From positions 1-5,225 of the forward strand of contig JALHSX010000269.1 of NCBI GenBank assembly GCA_022865445.1: a DNA stretch of 5,225 bases, given 5' to 3'. The stretch is from Thermoplasmata archaeon. Lineage in GTDB: Archaea > Thermoplasmatota > Thermoplasmata > UBA10834. The position numbers were made by a program, and so were the translations under genes. Shown here one piece after another: positions 1-5,172 of this stretch (position 1 is the stretch's first letter; each line of letters begins with the position of its first letter). Under the pieces are notes generated by a model that saw only the letters and a program-made list of their open reading frames with translations, had not been told where the DNA came from and searched no databases.

Positions 1-35
1 CCCGTGATCAATGCCACTCTGCCCTGGAGTTTCAT
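1..35 (-). CDS. Short-chain dehydrogenase/reductase, N-terminal fragment (runs off left edge)
   Basis: Only the first eleven codons and part of a twelfth are in the window. They read MKLQGRVALITG, with the last glycine inferred from two bases. This is the classic opening of the SDR family: a first beta strand (VALIT) leading into the glycine-rich TGxxxGxG NAD(P)-binding turn of a Rossmann fold. FabG-like ketoacyl reductases and glucose 1-dehydrogenase-like enzymes start this way, so the substrate cannot be told. The ATG is at 33-35. The gene follows the kinase on the same strand but has its own TATA-like box in the 77-base gap, so it is probably transcribed alone. The catalytic Tyr-x-x-x-Lys lies outside the window. 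The family call is fairly sure; the enzyme activity is unknown. Confidence 0.82.
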   Translation of the reverse strand, partial: MKLQGRVALIT

Positions 36-68
36 CCTTGCCAACAGACTCCCCTATCGCAGAACGAT

Positions 69-80
69 GAATAAACCTTC
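69..80 (-). promoter_or_regulatory. TATA/BRE promoter of the SDR gene
   Basis: On the minus strand the sequence reads GAAGG-TTTATTC: a purine-rich BRE-like stretch and then a TATA-like box centred near 72. A transcript starting about 26 bases downstream (near 46) would give an 11-base leader before the ATG at 35. The assignment rests on sequence and spacing only. Confidence 0.5.
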
Positions 81-112
81 TCGGACGGGTCGGGGACGGA
101 AACGAGGCTTAT

Positions 113-1441
113 TCACTTCGACGAAGCCATTGGAAGGGCCACCCTGAAGACGCTTCCCTTAGACGGGTCACCCGTAACTCGATCCTCAACCCAGACTATA
201 CCGTGGTACCCTTCGACGATAGCCCTCACTATGGATAAGCCCAAACCGCTTGCGACCAGTCGTTCATCACCCGTCTGGATCCTGCCGAACACGACGTTCT
301 TCTTCGAGTCTGGGATCCCGATGCCATGGTCGGCTACGGAAACGCACCAATACCTCCTCGGTTCGATCCTGAACTCACCAATACTAATTTCGACCGATAC
401 CTTCTCGTGTGGGTCGTACACGACCGCATTCTCAAGGATGCTTGTGAATATCTCATTCGCCAGCTCATTGCCCGTCACAAAATACCTGTGGCTCCCGAAC
501 TTGAGATCGAACTTGACCTCCTTCTCAGTGCGACTCCGCATGACCTCGGCGATGCTCTCCTTCAGGACCTCGCCTAGCTCGACTGGCCCCAGGTTGTGAG
601 CGCCCTCCTCCTCGATCTTGATGAGCTTGTCAGCCCTCTGGATGAGCTCGCTGATGCTCCATGCAGATGACGATGCTCGTTCCAGATAGGTTGCGGTCTT
701 CTCGGGAACGCCCTTGCTTTCGAGAGCCATCTGCAGATAGCTCGTGACCGCCTGGTTGTAGTTGTTGATGTCGTGCGCGATTATGTCCCCAAGGAATCGG
801 GATCGCTTCGCCTCTTGCACCTGGTTCTGGAACATCGTGGCGTTCTCTATGGCAACGCCTGCCAGCTGGGAGAACAACTGCATCGCTTCGATCGTGGAGC
901 TGTCAGGCGTCTTGTTGTCTTCAGATTCATTCACCTCGATGAAGCCTATGTACTTCCCTTCTCGGTCCCTGATGACGAATCTGATGTAGTCGAGCTCGTG
1001 CCAGATCGAAGGGTCGGATCGTGGCTTCGTGATGTTATCCATGACATTGTAGAATGGTTCCTCACCCTTGACGAAATCCTCTGGCTTGGGCCTGATGAAA
1101 TAGACGCCATCGGCAATCTTCCAGTTCTCGTCGAGGTCCATCTCCAGGCGCTCGAGCGTGTATGTGAACTTCCTGATCTTCTTGTCTCTGTCCCCACTGT
1201 AGCCATAGGTTGCCCTCACACGGAAGATGTCCTCGCTTTCATCCCAAACCCCTATCACGAGTGCGCGCATCGAGAAAAGCTCTGCAATCGTCGATGCGAT
1301 CTTATTGAGCACTGCATCGACATGACCGACAGACATAATGTCGGATAGAACGCTGAGCATCTCCCCTGTGAATCTCGTGGGGGTTGCGCAGGCCTTCGCA
1401 TCTGGCCTGTTCTTGATCCTGGCTGACGAGTTCTGCATCAT
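113..1441 (-). CDS. Soluble GAF-domain sensor histidine kinase
   Basis: This 442-residue protein should autophosphorylate a histidine in response to a signal sensed by its N-terminal domain. Residues about 30-205 form a GAF-like sensor domain, ending in a typical SQLAGVAIENA helix. A short helical linker leads to the dimerisation helix (about 210-280), where RFLGDIIAHDINNYNQ puts the likely phosphoacceptor at His223. The HATPase domain follows (about 285-438): N box around Asn338 (SILENAVVYDP), G1 box DHGIGIPD at 371-378, F-box-like FGRI at 385-388, and G2 box GLGLSIV at 399-405. No membrane segment or signal peptide is visible, so it is cytosolic. No receiver domain or response regulator lies in the window, so the partner is unknown. 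The start has AAGGGATGG directly upstream; a second ATG is the next codon. It is transcribed away from the EF-Tu-like gene. Confidence 0.93.
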   Translation of the reverse strand: MMQNSSARIKNRPDAKACATPTRFTGEMLSVLSDIMSVGHVDAVLNKIASTIAELFSMRALVIGVWDESEDIFRVRATYGYSGDRDKKIRKFTYTLERLEMDLDENWKIADGVYFIRPKPEDFVKGEEPFYNVMDNITKPRSDPSIWHELDYIRFVIRDREGKYIGFIEVNESEDNKTPDSSTIEAMQLFSQLAGVAIENATMFQNQVQEAKRSRFLGDIIAHDINNYNQAVTSYLQMALESKGVPEKTATYLERASSSAWSISELIQRADKLIKIEEEGAHNLGPVELGEVLKESIAEVMRSRTEKEVKFDLKFGSHRYFVTGNELANEIFTSILENAVVYDPHEKVSVEISIGEFRIEPRRYWCVSVADHGIGIPDSKKNVVFGRIQTGDERLVASGLGLSIVRAIVEGYHGIVWVEDRVTGDPSKGSVFRVALPMASSK

Positions 1442-1489
1442 CCATCCCTTGGCCGAACTGACTGATGCTGAATGAGTGAAATACTCCTG

Positions 1490-1500
1490 CCTATTATAAC
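1490..1500 (-). promoter_or_regulatory. TATA promoter of the histidine kinase
   Basis: The minus strand reads GTTATAATAGG here, a strong TATA-like core. A start about 26 bases downstream (near 1470) would give a leader of roughly 28 bases that includes the AAGGGATGG ribosome-binding stretch next to the start codon. Confidence 0.5.
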
Positions 1501-1605
1501 TTGTCGAGATTCTGTTGTCGGGCCGAATGTGCTGGGTACAATTCGACTGAGACCCTGGCCCTGCGAGGGGAACCGAAGATGAAATCTAGGAACGCTCCAA
1601 TAGCT

Positions 1606-1615
1606 GATAAATATC
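1606..1615 (+). promoter_or_regulatory. TATA promoter of the EF-Tu domain 2-like gene
   Basis: GATAAATATC is centred near 1610, which predicts transcription starting around 1636. That leaves a leader of about 9 bases carrying the GAGGGTGAGC Shine-Dalgarno (1635-1644) directly before the ATG at 1645. Confidence 0.5.
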
Positions 1616-1644
1616 CGTAGTGTGATTCGAAGCTGAGGGTGAGC

Positions 1645-1905
1645 ATGGCTGAGGAGATTGAGGTTGGGAAGGTTAGCATATTCTTCGCGAAGCCGAGCGT
1701 GGCAGCTGTAGAGATCACATCCGGGACGCTGACTGTCGGAGACTCAGTCAGATTCAAGGGCGCTACAACGAACTTCGATCAGAGGATCGAATCCATGGAG
1801 ATCGATAGGAAACCTGTCTCGAACGCATCTGCTGGCCAGTCAGTTGGGATCAAGGTCAGGGAGAGAGTCAGACCACACGACAAGGTATACAAGTTGGTCG
1901 GCTAG
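1645..1905 (+). CDS. Translation elongation factor-like protein (EF-Tu domain 2 fold only)
   Basis: This 86-residue protein resembles the second (beta-barrel) domain of EF-Tu/EF-1A-type GTPases. Residues 5-15 (IEVGKVSIFFA) and 20-36 (AAVEI...GTLTVGDSVRFKG) match barrel strands. The segment at 38-52, with the TTNFDQ and IESMEID motifs, corresponds to the family's GHTTDF...V.SMQ pattern. The C-terminus GIKVRERVRPHDKVYKL is also typical. There is no P-loop or G domain, so it is not a GTPase. Similar stand-alone proteins occur in archaea and bacteria, sometimes near U32 peptidases, but no such neighbour is visible here and the role is unproven. I prefer the ATG at 1645 over the in-frame GTG at 1639, because that GTG overlaps the GGTGA Shine-Dalgarno and homologues begin MAE-like. 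It ends 11 bases from the convergent regulator gene. Confidence 0.9.
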   Translation: MAEEIEVGKVSIFFAKPSVAAVEITSGTLTVGDSVRFKGATTNFDQRIESMEIDRKPVSNASAGQSVGIKVRERVRPHDKVYKLVG

Positions 1906-1916
1906 TTCATCCAGAA

Positions 1917-2801
1917 TCAGTCGCCCTGATCTCTCAACAGTTTCATTGCATCTTTGAGAAGGTCTTTTTCGTAGCCGGGTGGCCCGCATATTGAGGCCTC
2001 TGTCTCCTTGACCATATCCTCGTGCTCCTTCCTGGAGATTCGCATCACCCTTCTCAGCTGCTCAAGGATCGATTCCTCTGGGCCAGCGATGACTCGATCC
2101 GCGAGGGCGACCTCAAGAACGGTTCTGTAGATGCGCCGGAACTCCATGTGATCCTGGGCCAGTTTTCTGATGATCTCTGACTCTAAAACGCGTTGCTGTT
2201 CCCCAGTGACGTTGAGATGCTTCCTCAGCTCCTCGACAAGGAACCTCTCAGTAGCGGTGACGCGACCATCTCGCCATGCGGTTTTGAGCGCCCTTCTGAA
2301 TATGTCCGAGTCTTGCTCCTTCTCCTCCAGAGCCTCCCGCTTGCGGGACTCCACGGTCTCCAGTACTTCCATCTCGAGACCATTCCCATGGATCGCCTCT
2401 CGGACTATGTCGCAGACTGTTACGTGACCAGAAGTGGCATCGTCAATTTCCCTGACCATCATCTCCTTAAACTTCCCGTTCATCCTCACGGGAACGATGA
2501 CGTCTCCGATCCTGCTCTTGAGAGAAGACGCTCTGGCGAAGCCAGCTGGCGTCAGATAGTAGCCGTTCATCCTCTGCTTCATTCCCTGTATGTGTGCCTT
2601 CCTCTCGGCAATGAGCGACTCCTCGATGAGGTCGTTCAGATACTGGGACAGATGCTTCCTCTGGACTCCTGTGCCATATGCAATGGACTGCTGTGTAAGA
2701 GCGGCAGGGAGTTCGTACCGGCCTTCCATGTTCTGGAAATCCGTCAGATAGAGAAGAATGCGATCTTTGCTCGTGAGCGAGGTCAATTCTTCGAGGGACA
2801 T
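1917..2801 (-). CDS. Winged-helix DNA-binding protein with C-terminal TerB-like helical domain
   Basis: With the ATG at 2801 the product is 294 residues. Residues about 12-92 look like a winged helix: KDRILLYL opens the first helix, VQRKHLSQYLNDLIEE is the likely recognition helix, and YYLTPAGFARA closes the domain. A small beta-rich segment follows (about 98-140). Residues 168-270 contain two related helical pairs built around AWRDGRVTATERFL and ALADRVIAGPEESIL, the acidic Asp-x-x-(Val/Ile)-x-x-x-Glu pattern of TerB-like domains. A transcriptional regulator joined to a TerB-like stress module is the simplest reading; ligand and targets are unknown. The frame stays open to a GTG at 2891, adding 30 residues, but neither that GTG nor the ATG at 2885 has a Shine-Dalgarno. 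The ATG at 2801 has a TATA box at the spacing of a leaderless transcript and gives the MSLEEL start I recall for relatives. Confidence 0.85.
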   Translation of the reverse strand: MSLEELTSLTSKDRILLYLTDFQNMEGRYELPAALTQQSIAYGTGVQRKHLSQYLNDLIEESLIAERKAHIQGMKQRMNGYYLTPAGFARASSLKSRIGDVIVPVRMNGKFKEMMVREIDDATSGHVTVCDIVREAIHGNGLEMEVLETVESRKREALEEKEQDSDIFRRALKTAWRDGRVTATERFLVEELRKHLNVTGEQQRVLESEIIRKLAQDHMEFRRIYRTVLEVALADRVIAGPEESILEQLRRVMRISRKEHEDMVKETEASICGPPGYEKDLLKDAMKLLRDQGD

Positions 2802-2822
2802 GTCGAAAGGAATCCCAATAAC

Positions 2823-2830
2823 AAGTATAT
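2823..2830 (-). promoter_or_regulatory. TATA box for a leaderless start of the winged-helix/TerB gene
   Basis: The minus strand reads ATATACTT from 29 to 22 bases before the ATG at 2801, preceded by purine-rich GAAAAGCACG as a possible BRE. This spacing puts transcription initiation on or next to the start codon, and there is no Shine-Dalgarno in front of that ATG. Both facts support a leaderless mRNA and the shorter protein. Confidence 0.5.
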
Positions 2831-2860
2831 CGTGCTTTTCACCGGATTTGTCCGCCGGCA

Positions 2861-2874
2861 GAAAAGAGTTAAAT
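2861..2874 (+). promoter_or_regulatory. Possible promoter of the 29-residue membrane protein
   Basis: GAAAAGAG followed by TTAAAT (2869-2874) resembles a BRE/TATA pair. Transcription would start near 2897, giving a very short leader before the ATG at 2903. The TATA match is weaker than those of the other genes. Confidence 0.3.
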
Positions 2875-2902
2875 CGGAGAATCATACCCACATGCTGAGA
2901 AC

Positions 2903-2992
2903 ATGATAGACAAGAGAGCGCTGTGGTTCTTGTTCGTGGCCCTGGCCGGTGCTTTCGCCGTCATCGGGATAATGTTTTGGCTATCGGGGTAG
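2903..2992 (+). CDS. 29-residue single-pass membrane miniprotein
   Basis: The ORF reads ATG to TAG and encodes a short basic N-terminus (MIDKR), an uninterrupted hydrophobic helix over residues 6-27 (ALWFLFVALAGA continuing to IMFWL), and a C-terminal Ser-Gly. The positive N-terminus would favour an N-in topology under the positive-inside rule. Codon choice (CTG, GTG, GCC, GTC, ATC) matches the confident genes nearby, and an in-frame TAA at 2870-2872 limits extension upstream. I do not recognise a family. It lies divergent from the winged-helix/TerB gene, 101 bases start to start, so the two may share control. The Shine-Dalgarno is weak (GAGAA), but the possible promoter at 2861-2874 would make the leader too short to need one. 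A chance ORF is the alternative, but an ideal transmembrane segment filling the whole reading frame makes that less likely. Confidence 0.5.
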   Translation: MIDKRALWFLFVALAGAFAVIGIMFWLSG

Positions 2993-3104
2993 CCACCAAT
3001 ACGCGCTCTTCCGCTCGCGCAATGGAGAGTTTCGAAAACTGCCATCGCACGGACGAATCTCGACAGAAGGAAGGTTTAAATCCGGCTTACAATATGTATT
3101 TAAT

Positions 3105-3116
3105 TTATATTTATAA
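3105..3116 (+). promoter_or_regulatory. AT-rich TATA-like promoter region inside the island
   Basis: TTATATTTATAA, continuing into more A/T, lies about 30-41 bases before an ATG at 3146, roughly where a leaderless archaeal gene would have its promoter. A second candidate, AAGG-TTTAAAT at 3071-3081, lies upstream. In such AT-rich sequence chance matches are likely. Confidence 0.3.
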
Positions 3117-3145
3117 TTTAACATTTATTCCTTCTTAAATTCACT

Positions 3146-3341
3146 ATGTCCAGCAATGTACTCAACGACTCCGAAACACGGCAGTGCATCTTCGATTTCC
3201 GACCATATCTGCATTTTTATAATATACTTTGAATTCGATTGGATAGTAACGGGCAAAGTGTATTATATTCCCGGCGTCTCCGAGAGTATCGATAAGTATG
3301 TTCGCGAAAACCTGCAAAGGATTGGATTCTTCCCCCATTGA
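3146..3341 (+). pseudogene. Possible small gene split by a frameshift
   Basis: An ATG at 3146 opens a 28-codon frame beginning MSSNVLNDSETRQC that stops at 3230-3232. The neighbouring frame, open from before that stop, continues with plausible codons (IVTGKVYYIPGVSESIDKY...) to a TGA at 3339-3341. A single-base change in the T/A-rich run at about 3211-3230 would join them into one protein of about 65 residues. A TATA-like region lies at a distance compatible with leaderless translation from 3146. I do not recognise either half. The alternatives are two unrelated chance frames, a sequencing error in the homopolymer, or a real decayed gene. An ORF from the ATG at 3156 covers the second frame intact but has no visible ribosome-binding site. 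Confidence 0.22.
3261..3270 (+). promoter_or_regulatory. TATA-like box, possible promoter of the 40-residue basic protein
   Basis: GCAAAGTG-TATTATATTC is the last strong TATA-like element before the gene at 3433. It predicts a start near 3292 and a leader of about 140 bases, unusually long compared with the other genes here. No better TATA box lies closer. Confidence 0.3.
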
Positions 3342-3417
3342 TAGCAGGCCATCGCGATCATCCTGTTGAGTGATAGGCGAGATCTGCGAAAGCGGAACTA
3401 GCCGAGTTTTCACTTTT

Positions 3418-3426
3418 GAGGAGGTG
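3418..3426 (+). promoter_or_regulatory. Near-perfect Shine-Dalgarno of the 40-residue gene
   Basis: GAGGAGGTG matches the complement of the archaeal 16S rRNA 3' end almost completely and ends six bases before the ATG at 3433. It is the strongest ribosome-binding site in the window and decides the start against the earlier in-frame GTG codons at 3370 and 3424. Confidence 0.7.
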
Positions 3427-3432
3427 GATGCA

Positions 3433-3555
3433 ATGCGAGCAACAAGACTCTGGGACACATACAGGCGCGTGCGCCTGGAGAAGAGCCTCATCGCCGTCCC
3501 GAGGGCGGAGAAGAAGGCCCTGAGAGCCTACGTCGCCGGCAAGCGGACGAGGTAG
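3433..3555 (+). CDS. 40-residue strongly basic protein of unknown function
   Basis: The protein has nine Arg and four Lys against one Asp and two Glu, a net charge of about +10, spread over its length: MRATRLWDTYRRVRLEKS at the start and VAGKRTR at the end. The middle (RAEKKALRAYV) should be helical. There is no cysteine, signal peptide or membrane segment, so a cytosolic nucleic-acid, ribosome or membrane-surface binder is a reasonable guess, not a demonstrated function. I do not recognise a family. Codon use is GC-rich (CGC, CTG, GCC, GTC, AAG), matching the confident genes. The coding case rests on that and on the excellent Shine-Dalgarno ahead of it. The frame is open back to a GTG at 3370 (61 residues), but that would place the Shine-Dalgarno inside the gene. 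It converges with the transporter gene 67 bases away. Confidence 0.65.
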   Translation: MRATRLWDTYRRVRLEKSLIAVPRAEKKALRAYVAGKRTR

Positions 3556-3575
3556 GTCCACAAACCCCTTTCAAT

Positions 3576-3584
3576 CTGATTTTT
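3576..3584 (+). terminator. Possible T-run terminator after the 40-residue gene
   Basis: CTGATTTTT lies about 20 bases past the stop codon of the basic miniprotein, in the short gap before the convergent transporter gene. Archaeal polymerases can terminate at plain T-runs without a hairpin. The run is short, so this is tentative. Confidence 0.25.
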
Positions 3585-3622
3585 CTGTTCAACATCGGAC
3601 GCTGTGATCGTTGTCAGATCTC

Positions 3623-4981
3623 TCAATCAGGAGACCAACGACCTGCACGCCAACGCTTGAATGCCTTTCTGATGACCCCGGTCAGAGTATCTGGGTACTT
3701 GACGGGGTCCTTCAATTTGAAGAACCACGCGGCGCATGCTATGCGGCCGACCGCGGAGATTACGTACACCGCTCCGAGACCCATTATCCAATCTGCATGC
3801 GAATAGGTGACCGCGTGGTGGGAGTAGAAATCCAGGAAGTAGTAGGCAAGATATCCTCCGATGACCGATCCGAAGAACGTGGCGATGCCAATCGTAGTGT
3901 TGTAGACGGCGAAGTACTCGCCCTTCTTCTCAGTAGGGGCGACGTCCAAGATGTATGCGAAGAACGCTACGTTCGCCATCGCGTTCGCGAAGCCGAGAAG
4001 GGCGTTCAGCAGGTAGATGTGCCACACCTGTGTGGCCAGGGCATACACAATGGGCACCGAGATAAATGCGAACCTCGAGATGAGTATCTGTGGCATCGGA
4101 CCTATCACATCAAGGAGCTTCCCGACCTTGGTCTGGAAGAAGAGCGTCCCTCCGGTCGAGATCACGGCCATTATCCCGATCTCGAATGCGCTGGCATTCA
4201 ACACCTTGACGTATGTCAGGTAGAGTATTGGCCAGATGATCGACATGATGAAGTTGAAGGTCGTGTTCAGGACGACCAGGTTTCTGAAGTATATGTTCTC
4301 CTTGAGATCGGAGATGAAAATGAAGGACTTCAGGCTGAACTTGAACAACGTCTTCGGCGACACGTACATCTGCTTCTTCTGTTCCATTATCTCGAAAAGG
4401 ATCAGCGACCCCGCAATACCGCTTGCGCCAGCGATGAAGAATGGGATCGCGAATCTCTCGACCGAGCCACCGCCGGACGGTATCACTGCCCCAGCGAAGA
4501 GGGTGCCGATGAGGCTGGCAAGGGATGACACCGCGAAGAACTTGCCCATGACCGATCCTCTGTCCTTCGGTGTTGTGACGTCTCCCACAAGCGCAGACCA
4601 GGTCGGGATCATCATCGAGCCGATGAACATCTGGATTGCGACCAAGATAATCAGTTGCCAGGCGTTCATCGCGCCCACCATGAAGAAGTACAGGGCGAAG
4701 GACAGCACGCCGCCCATGATTAGGAAGGGGATTCTGCGTCCGAAGAAATCGCTCAACTTCCCCCAGGGGACCTGCATGACAGTGGGAAACAGGTTCGTGA
4801 ACGCCTGCAGCCAGCCGAGCTCGGCGGGCGTGGCATTGAGGCTGATTGCCAAGTAAGGGACGTATGGGTCAGCCATGCCCTTCGCCAGGTTCACCCCTAC
4901 CTGGTTAGAGGTCATCCTGGAGAGTATCCTGGCTTGAGTGTGTTTCTTCCCTTTTGATCTCACAGCATTCGCTGAATTCAC
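3623..4981 (-). CDS. Major facilitator superfamily (MFS) transporter
   Basis: This 452-residue integral membrane protein has alternating hydrophobic segments consistent with the usual twelve helices in two halves. The signature loop after helix 2 is intact: GKLSDFFGRR at residues 74-83, the family's motif A. A degenerate copy, GKLLDVIGP (287-295), sits at the matching place in the second half. The ALVGDVTTPKDRGSVMG stretch (130-146) and its counterpart YILDVAPTEKKGEYFAV (343-359) are also typical. The central cytoplasmic loop is about residues 198-232; the C-terminus is basic. The substrate cannot be inferred, and neither neighbour gives a clue. Length is normal. The start is GTG at 4981 with a promoter and AAGGGATG upstream; an ATG at residue 23 is the fallback and would remove a 22-residue basic, soluble tail. 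Confidence 0.94.
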   Translation of the reverse strand: MNSANAVRSKGKKHTQARILSRMTSNQVGVNLAKGMADPYVPYLAISLNATPAELGWLQAFTNLFPTVMQVPWGKLSDFFGRRIPFLIMGGVLSFALYFFMVGAMNAWQLIILVAIQMFIGSMMIPTWSALVGDVTTPKDRGSVMGKFFAVSSLASLIGTLFAGAVIPSGGGSVERFAIPFFIAGASGIAGSLILFEIMEQKKQMYVSPKTLFKFSLKSFIFISDLKENIYFRNLVVLNTTFNFIMSIIWPILYLTYVKVLNASAFEIGIMAVISTGGTLFFQTKVGKLLDVIGPMPQILISRFAFISVPIVYALATQVWHIYLLNALLGFANAMANVAFFAYILDVAPTEKKGEYFAVYNTTIGIATFFGSVIGGYLAYYFLDFYSHHAVTYSHADWIMGLGAVYVISAVGRIACAAWFFKLKDPVKYPDTLTGVIRKAFKRWRAGRWSPD

Positions 4982-5018
4982 ATTGAGCGCATCCCTTGCC
5001 AGGGAATCGTGGTCGACA

Positions 5019-5028
5019 GGTATATTTC
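5019..5028 (-). promoter_or_regulatory. TATA promoter of the MFS transporter
   Basis: The minus strand reads GAAATATACC, preceded by CCGAAAAT as a BRE-like stretch. Transcription would begin near 4998, leaving a leader of about 16 bases with AAGGGATG ahead of the GTG start at 4981. Confidence 0.55.
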
Positions 5029-5124
5029 ATTTTCGGAACGGATCGCGCGAGAAGATGATCCACGCTCAATCCTCGATGCCAGGTAGAAGAAAACCGCCGG
5101 ATGGTCCGGTACACTGGAAATCAT

Positions 5125-5143
5125 CGGAAAGAATATATATTAA
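5125..5143 (+). promoter_or_regulatory. Strong BRE/TATA promoter of the zinc-ribbon gene
   Basis: CGGAAAGA followed by ATATATATTAA is the best archaeal promoter match in the window. It predicts a start near 5160-5163 and a leader of about 10 bases that carries GGTGGGAT before the TTG start. Confidence 0.65.
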
Positions 5144-5172
5144 CACGAGACGATACAGGGGCGGTGGGATAT

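Larger units (their letters stand above)
2993..3432. other. 440-base gap without a confident gene, including an AT-rich island
   Basis: From about 3085 to 3285 the sequence is far more AT-rich than its surroundings. It holds four TATA-like stretches: AAGG-TTTAAAT (3071-3081), TTATATTTATAA (3105-3116), TTTTTATAATATAC (3213-3226) and TATTATATTC (3261-3270). No tRNA, rRNA or convincing hairpin terminator is visible. The bases before 3085 look like ordinary mixed-composition spacer. The last part (about 3290-3432) would be a long leader of the 40-residue gene if TATTATATTC is its promoter; it contains a weak CCTGC/GCAGG pairing (3310-3314 with 3344-3348). The island could be a regulatory region, decayed acquired DNA, or an undescribed small RNA locus. 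Sequence alone does not decide. Confidence 0.5.

Noticed and set aside
773..1348. Long plus-strand open frame (191 codons) opposite the kinase
   Set aside because: It is the mirror of a confidently identified histidine kinase and shows no domain-like pattern of its own.
1579..1620. 13-codon plus-strand ORF ahead of the EF-Tu-like gene, considered as a leader peptide
   Set aside because: It spans the TATA box, so it would lie upstream of the predicted transcription start.
1494..1757. Minus-strand 87-codon frame across the kinase/EF-Tu-like gap
   Set aside because: It overlaps the well-supported EF-Tu-like gene and the kinase promoter, and has no recognisable features.
2193..2906. Plus-strand 237-codon open frame opposite the winged-helix/TerB gene
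   Set aside because: It is an antisense shadow; the minus-strand frame has clear domain patterns and this one does not.
3070..3086. AAGGTTTAAATCCGG, considered as the T-arm of a tRNA
   Set aside because: It resembles GGTTCRAATCC, but the flanking stem bases do not pair and no acceptor, D or anticodon arms can be found nearby. It reads better as a BRE/TATA element.
2981..3124. Minus-strand 47-codon ORF with GAAGGA a few bases before its ATG
   Set aside because: Codon use is extremely AT-rich at the start and mixed later, it follows composition rather than a coding pattern, no TATA box sits at a suitable distance, and it overlaps the 3' end of the 29-residue gene.
3611..4528. Plus-strand 305-codon open frame opposite the MFS gene
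   Set aside because: Its very high acidic and histidine content is the complement of hydrophobic transporter codons, and the minus strand is unmistakably MFS.
5040..5110. Small inverted repeats (GGATC/GATCC at 5040-5061 and CCGG/CCGG at 5097-5109), considered as operators or hairpins
   Set aside because: Arms of only four to five bases are expected by chance and neither is positioned as a terminator for a gene in the window.
4905..5114. Minus-strand 69-codon frame with a cysteine cluster (CAQCEFSECC), starting about 22 bases from an AT-rich box
   Set aside because: It overlaps the first 77 bases of the well-supported transporter gene in another frame, begins with GTG without a Shine-Dalgarno, and would run through the transporter's own promoter. 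The cysteines look like chance.
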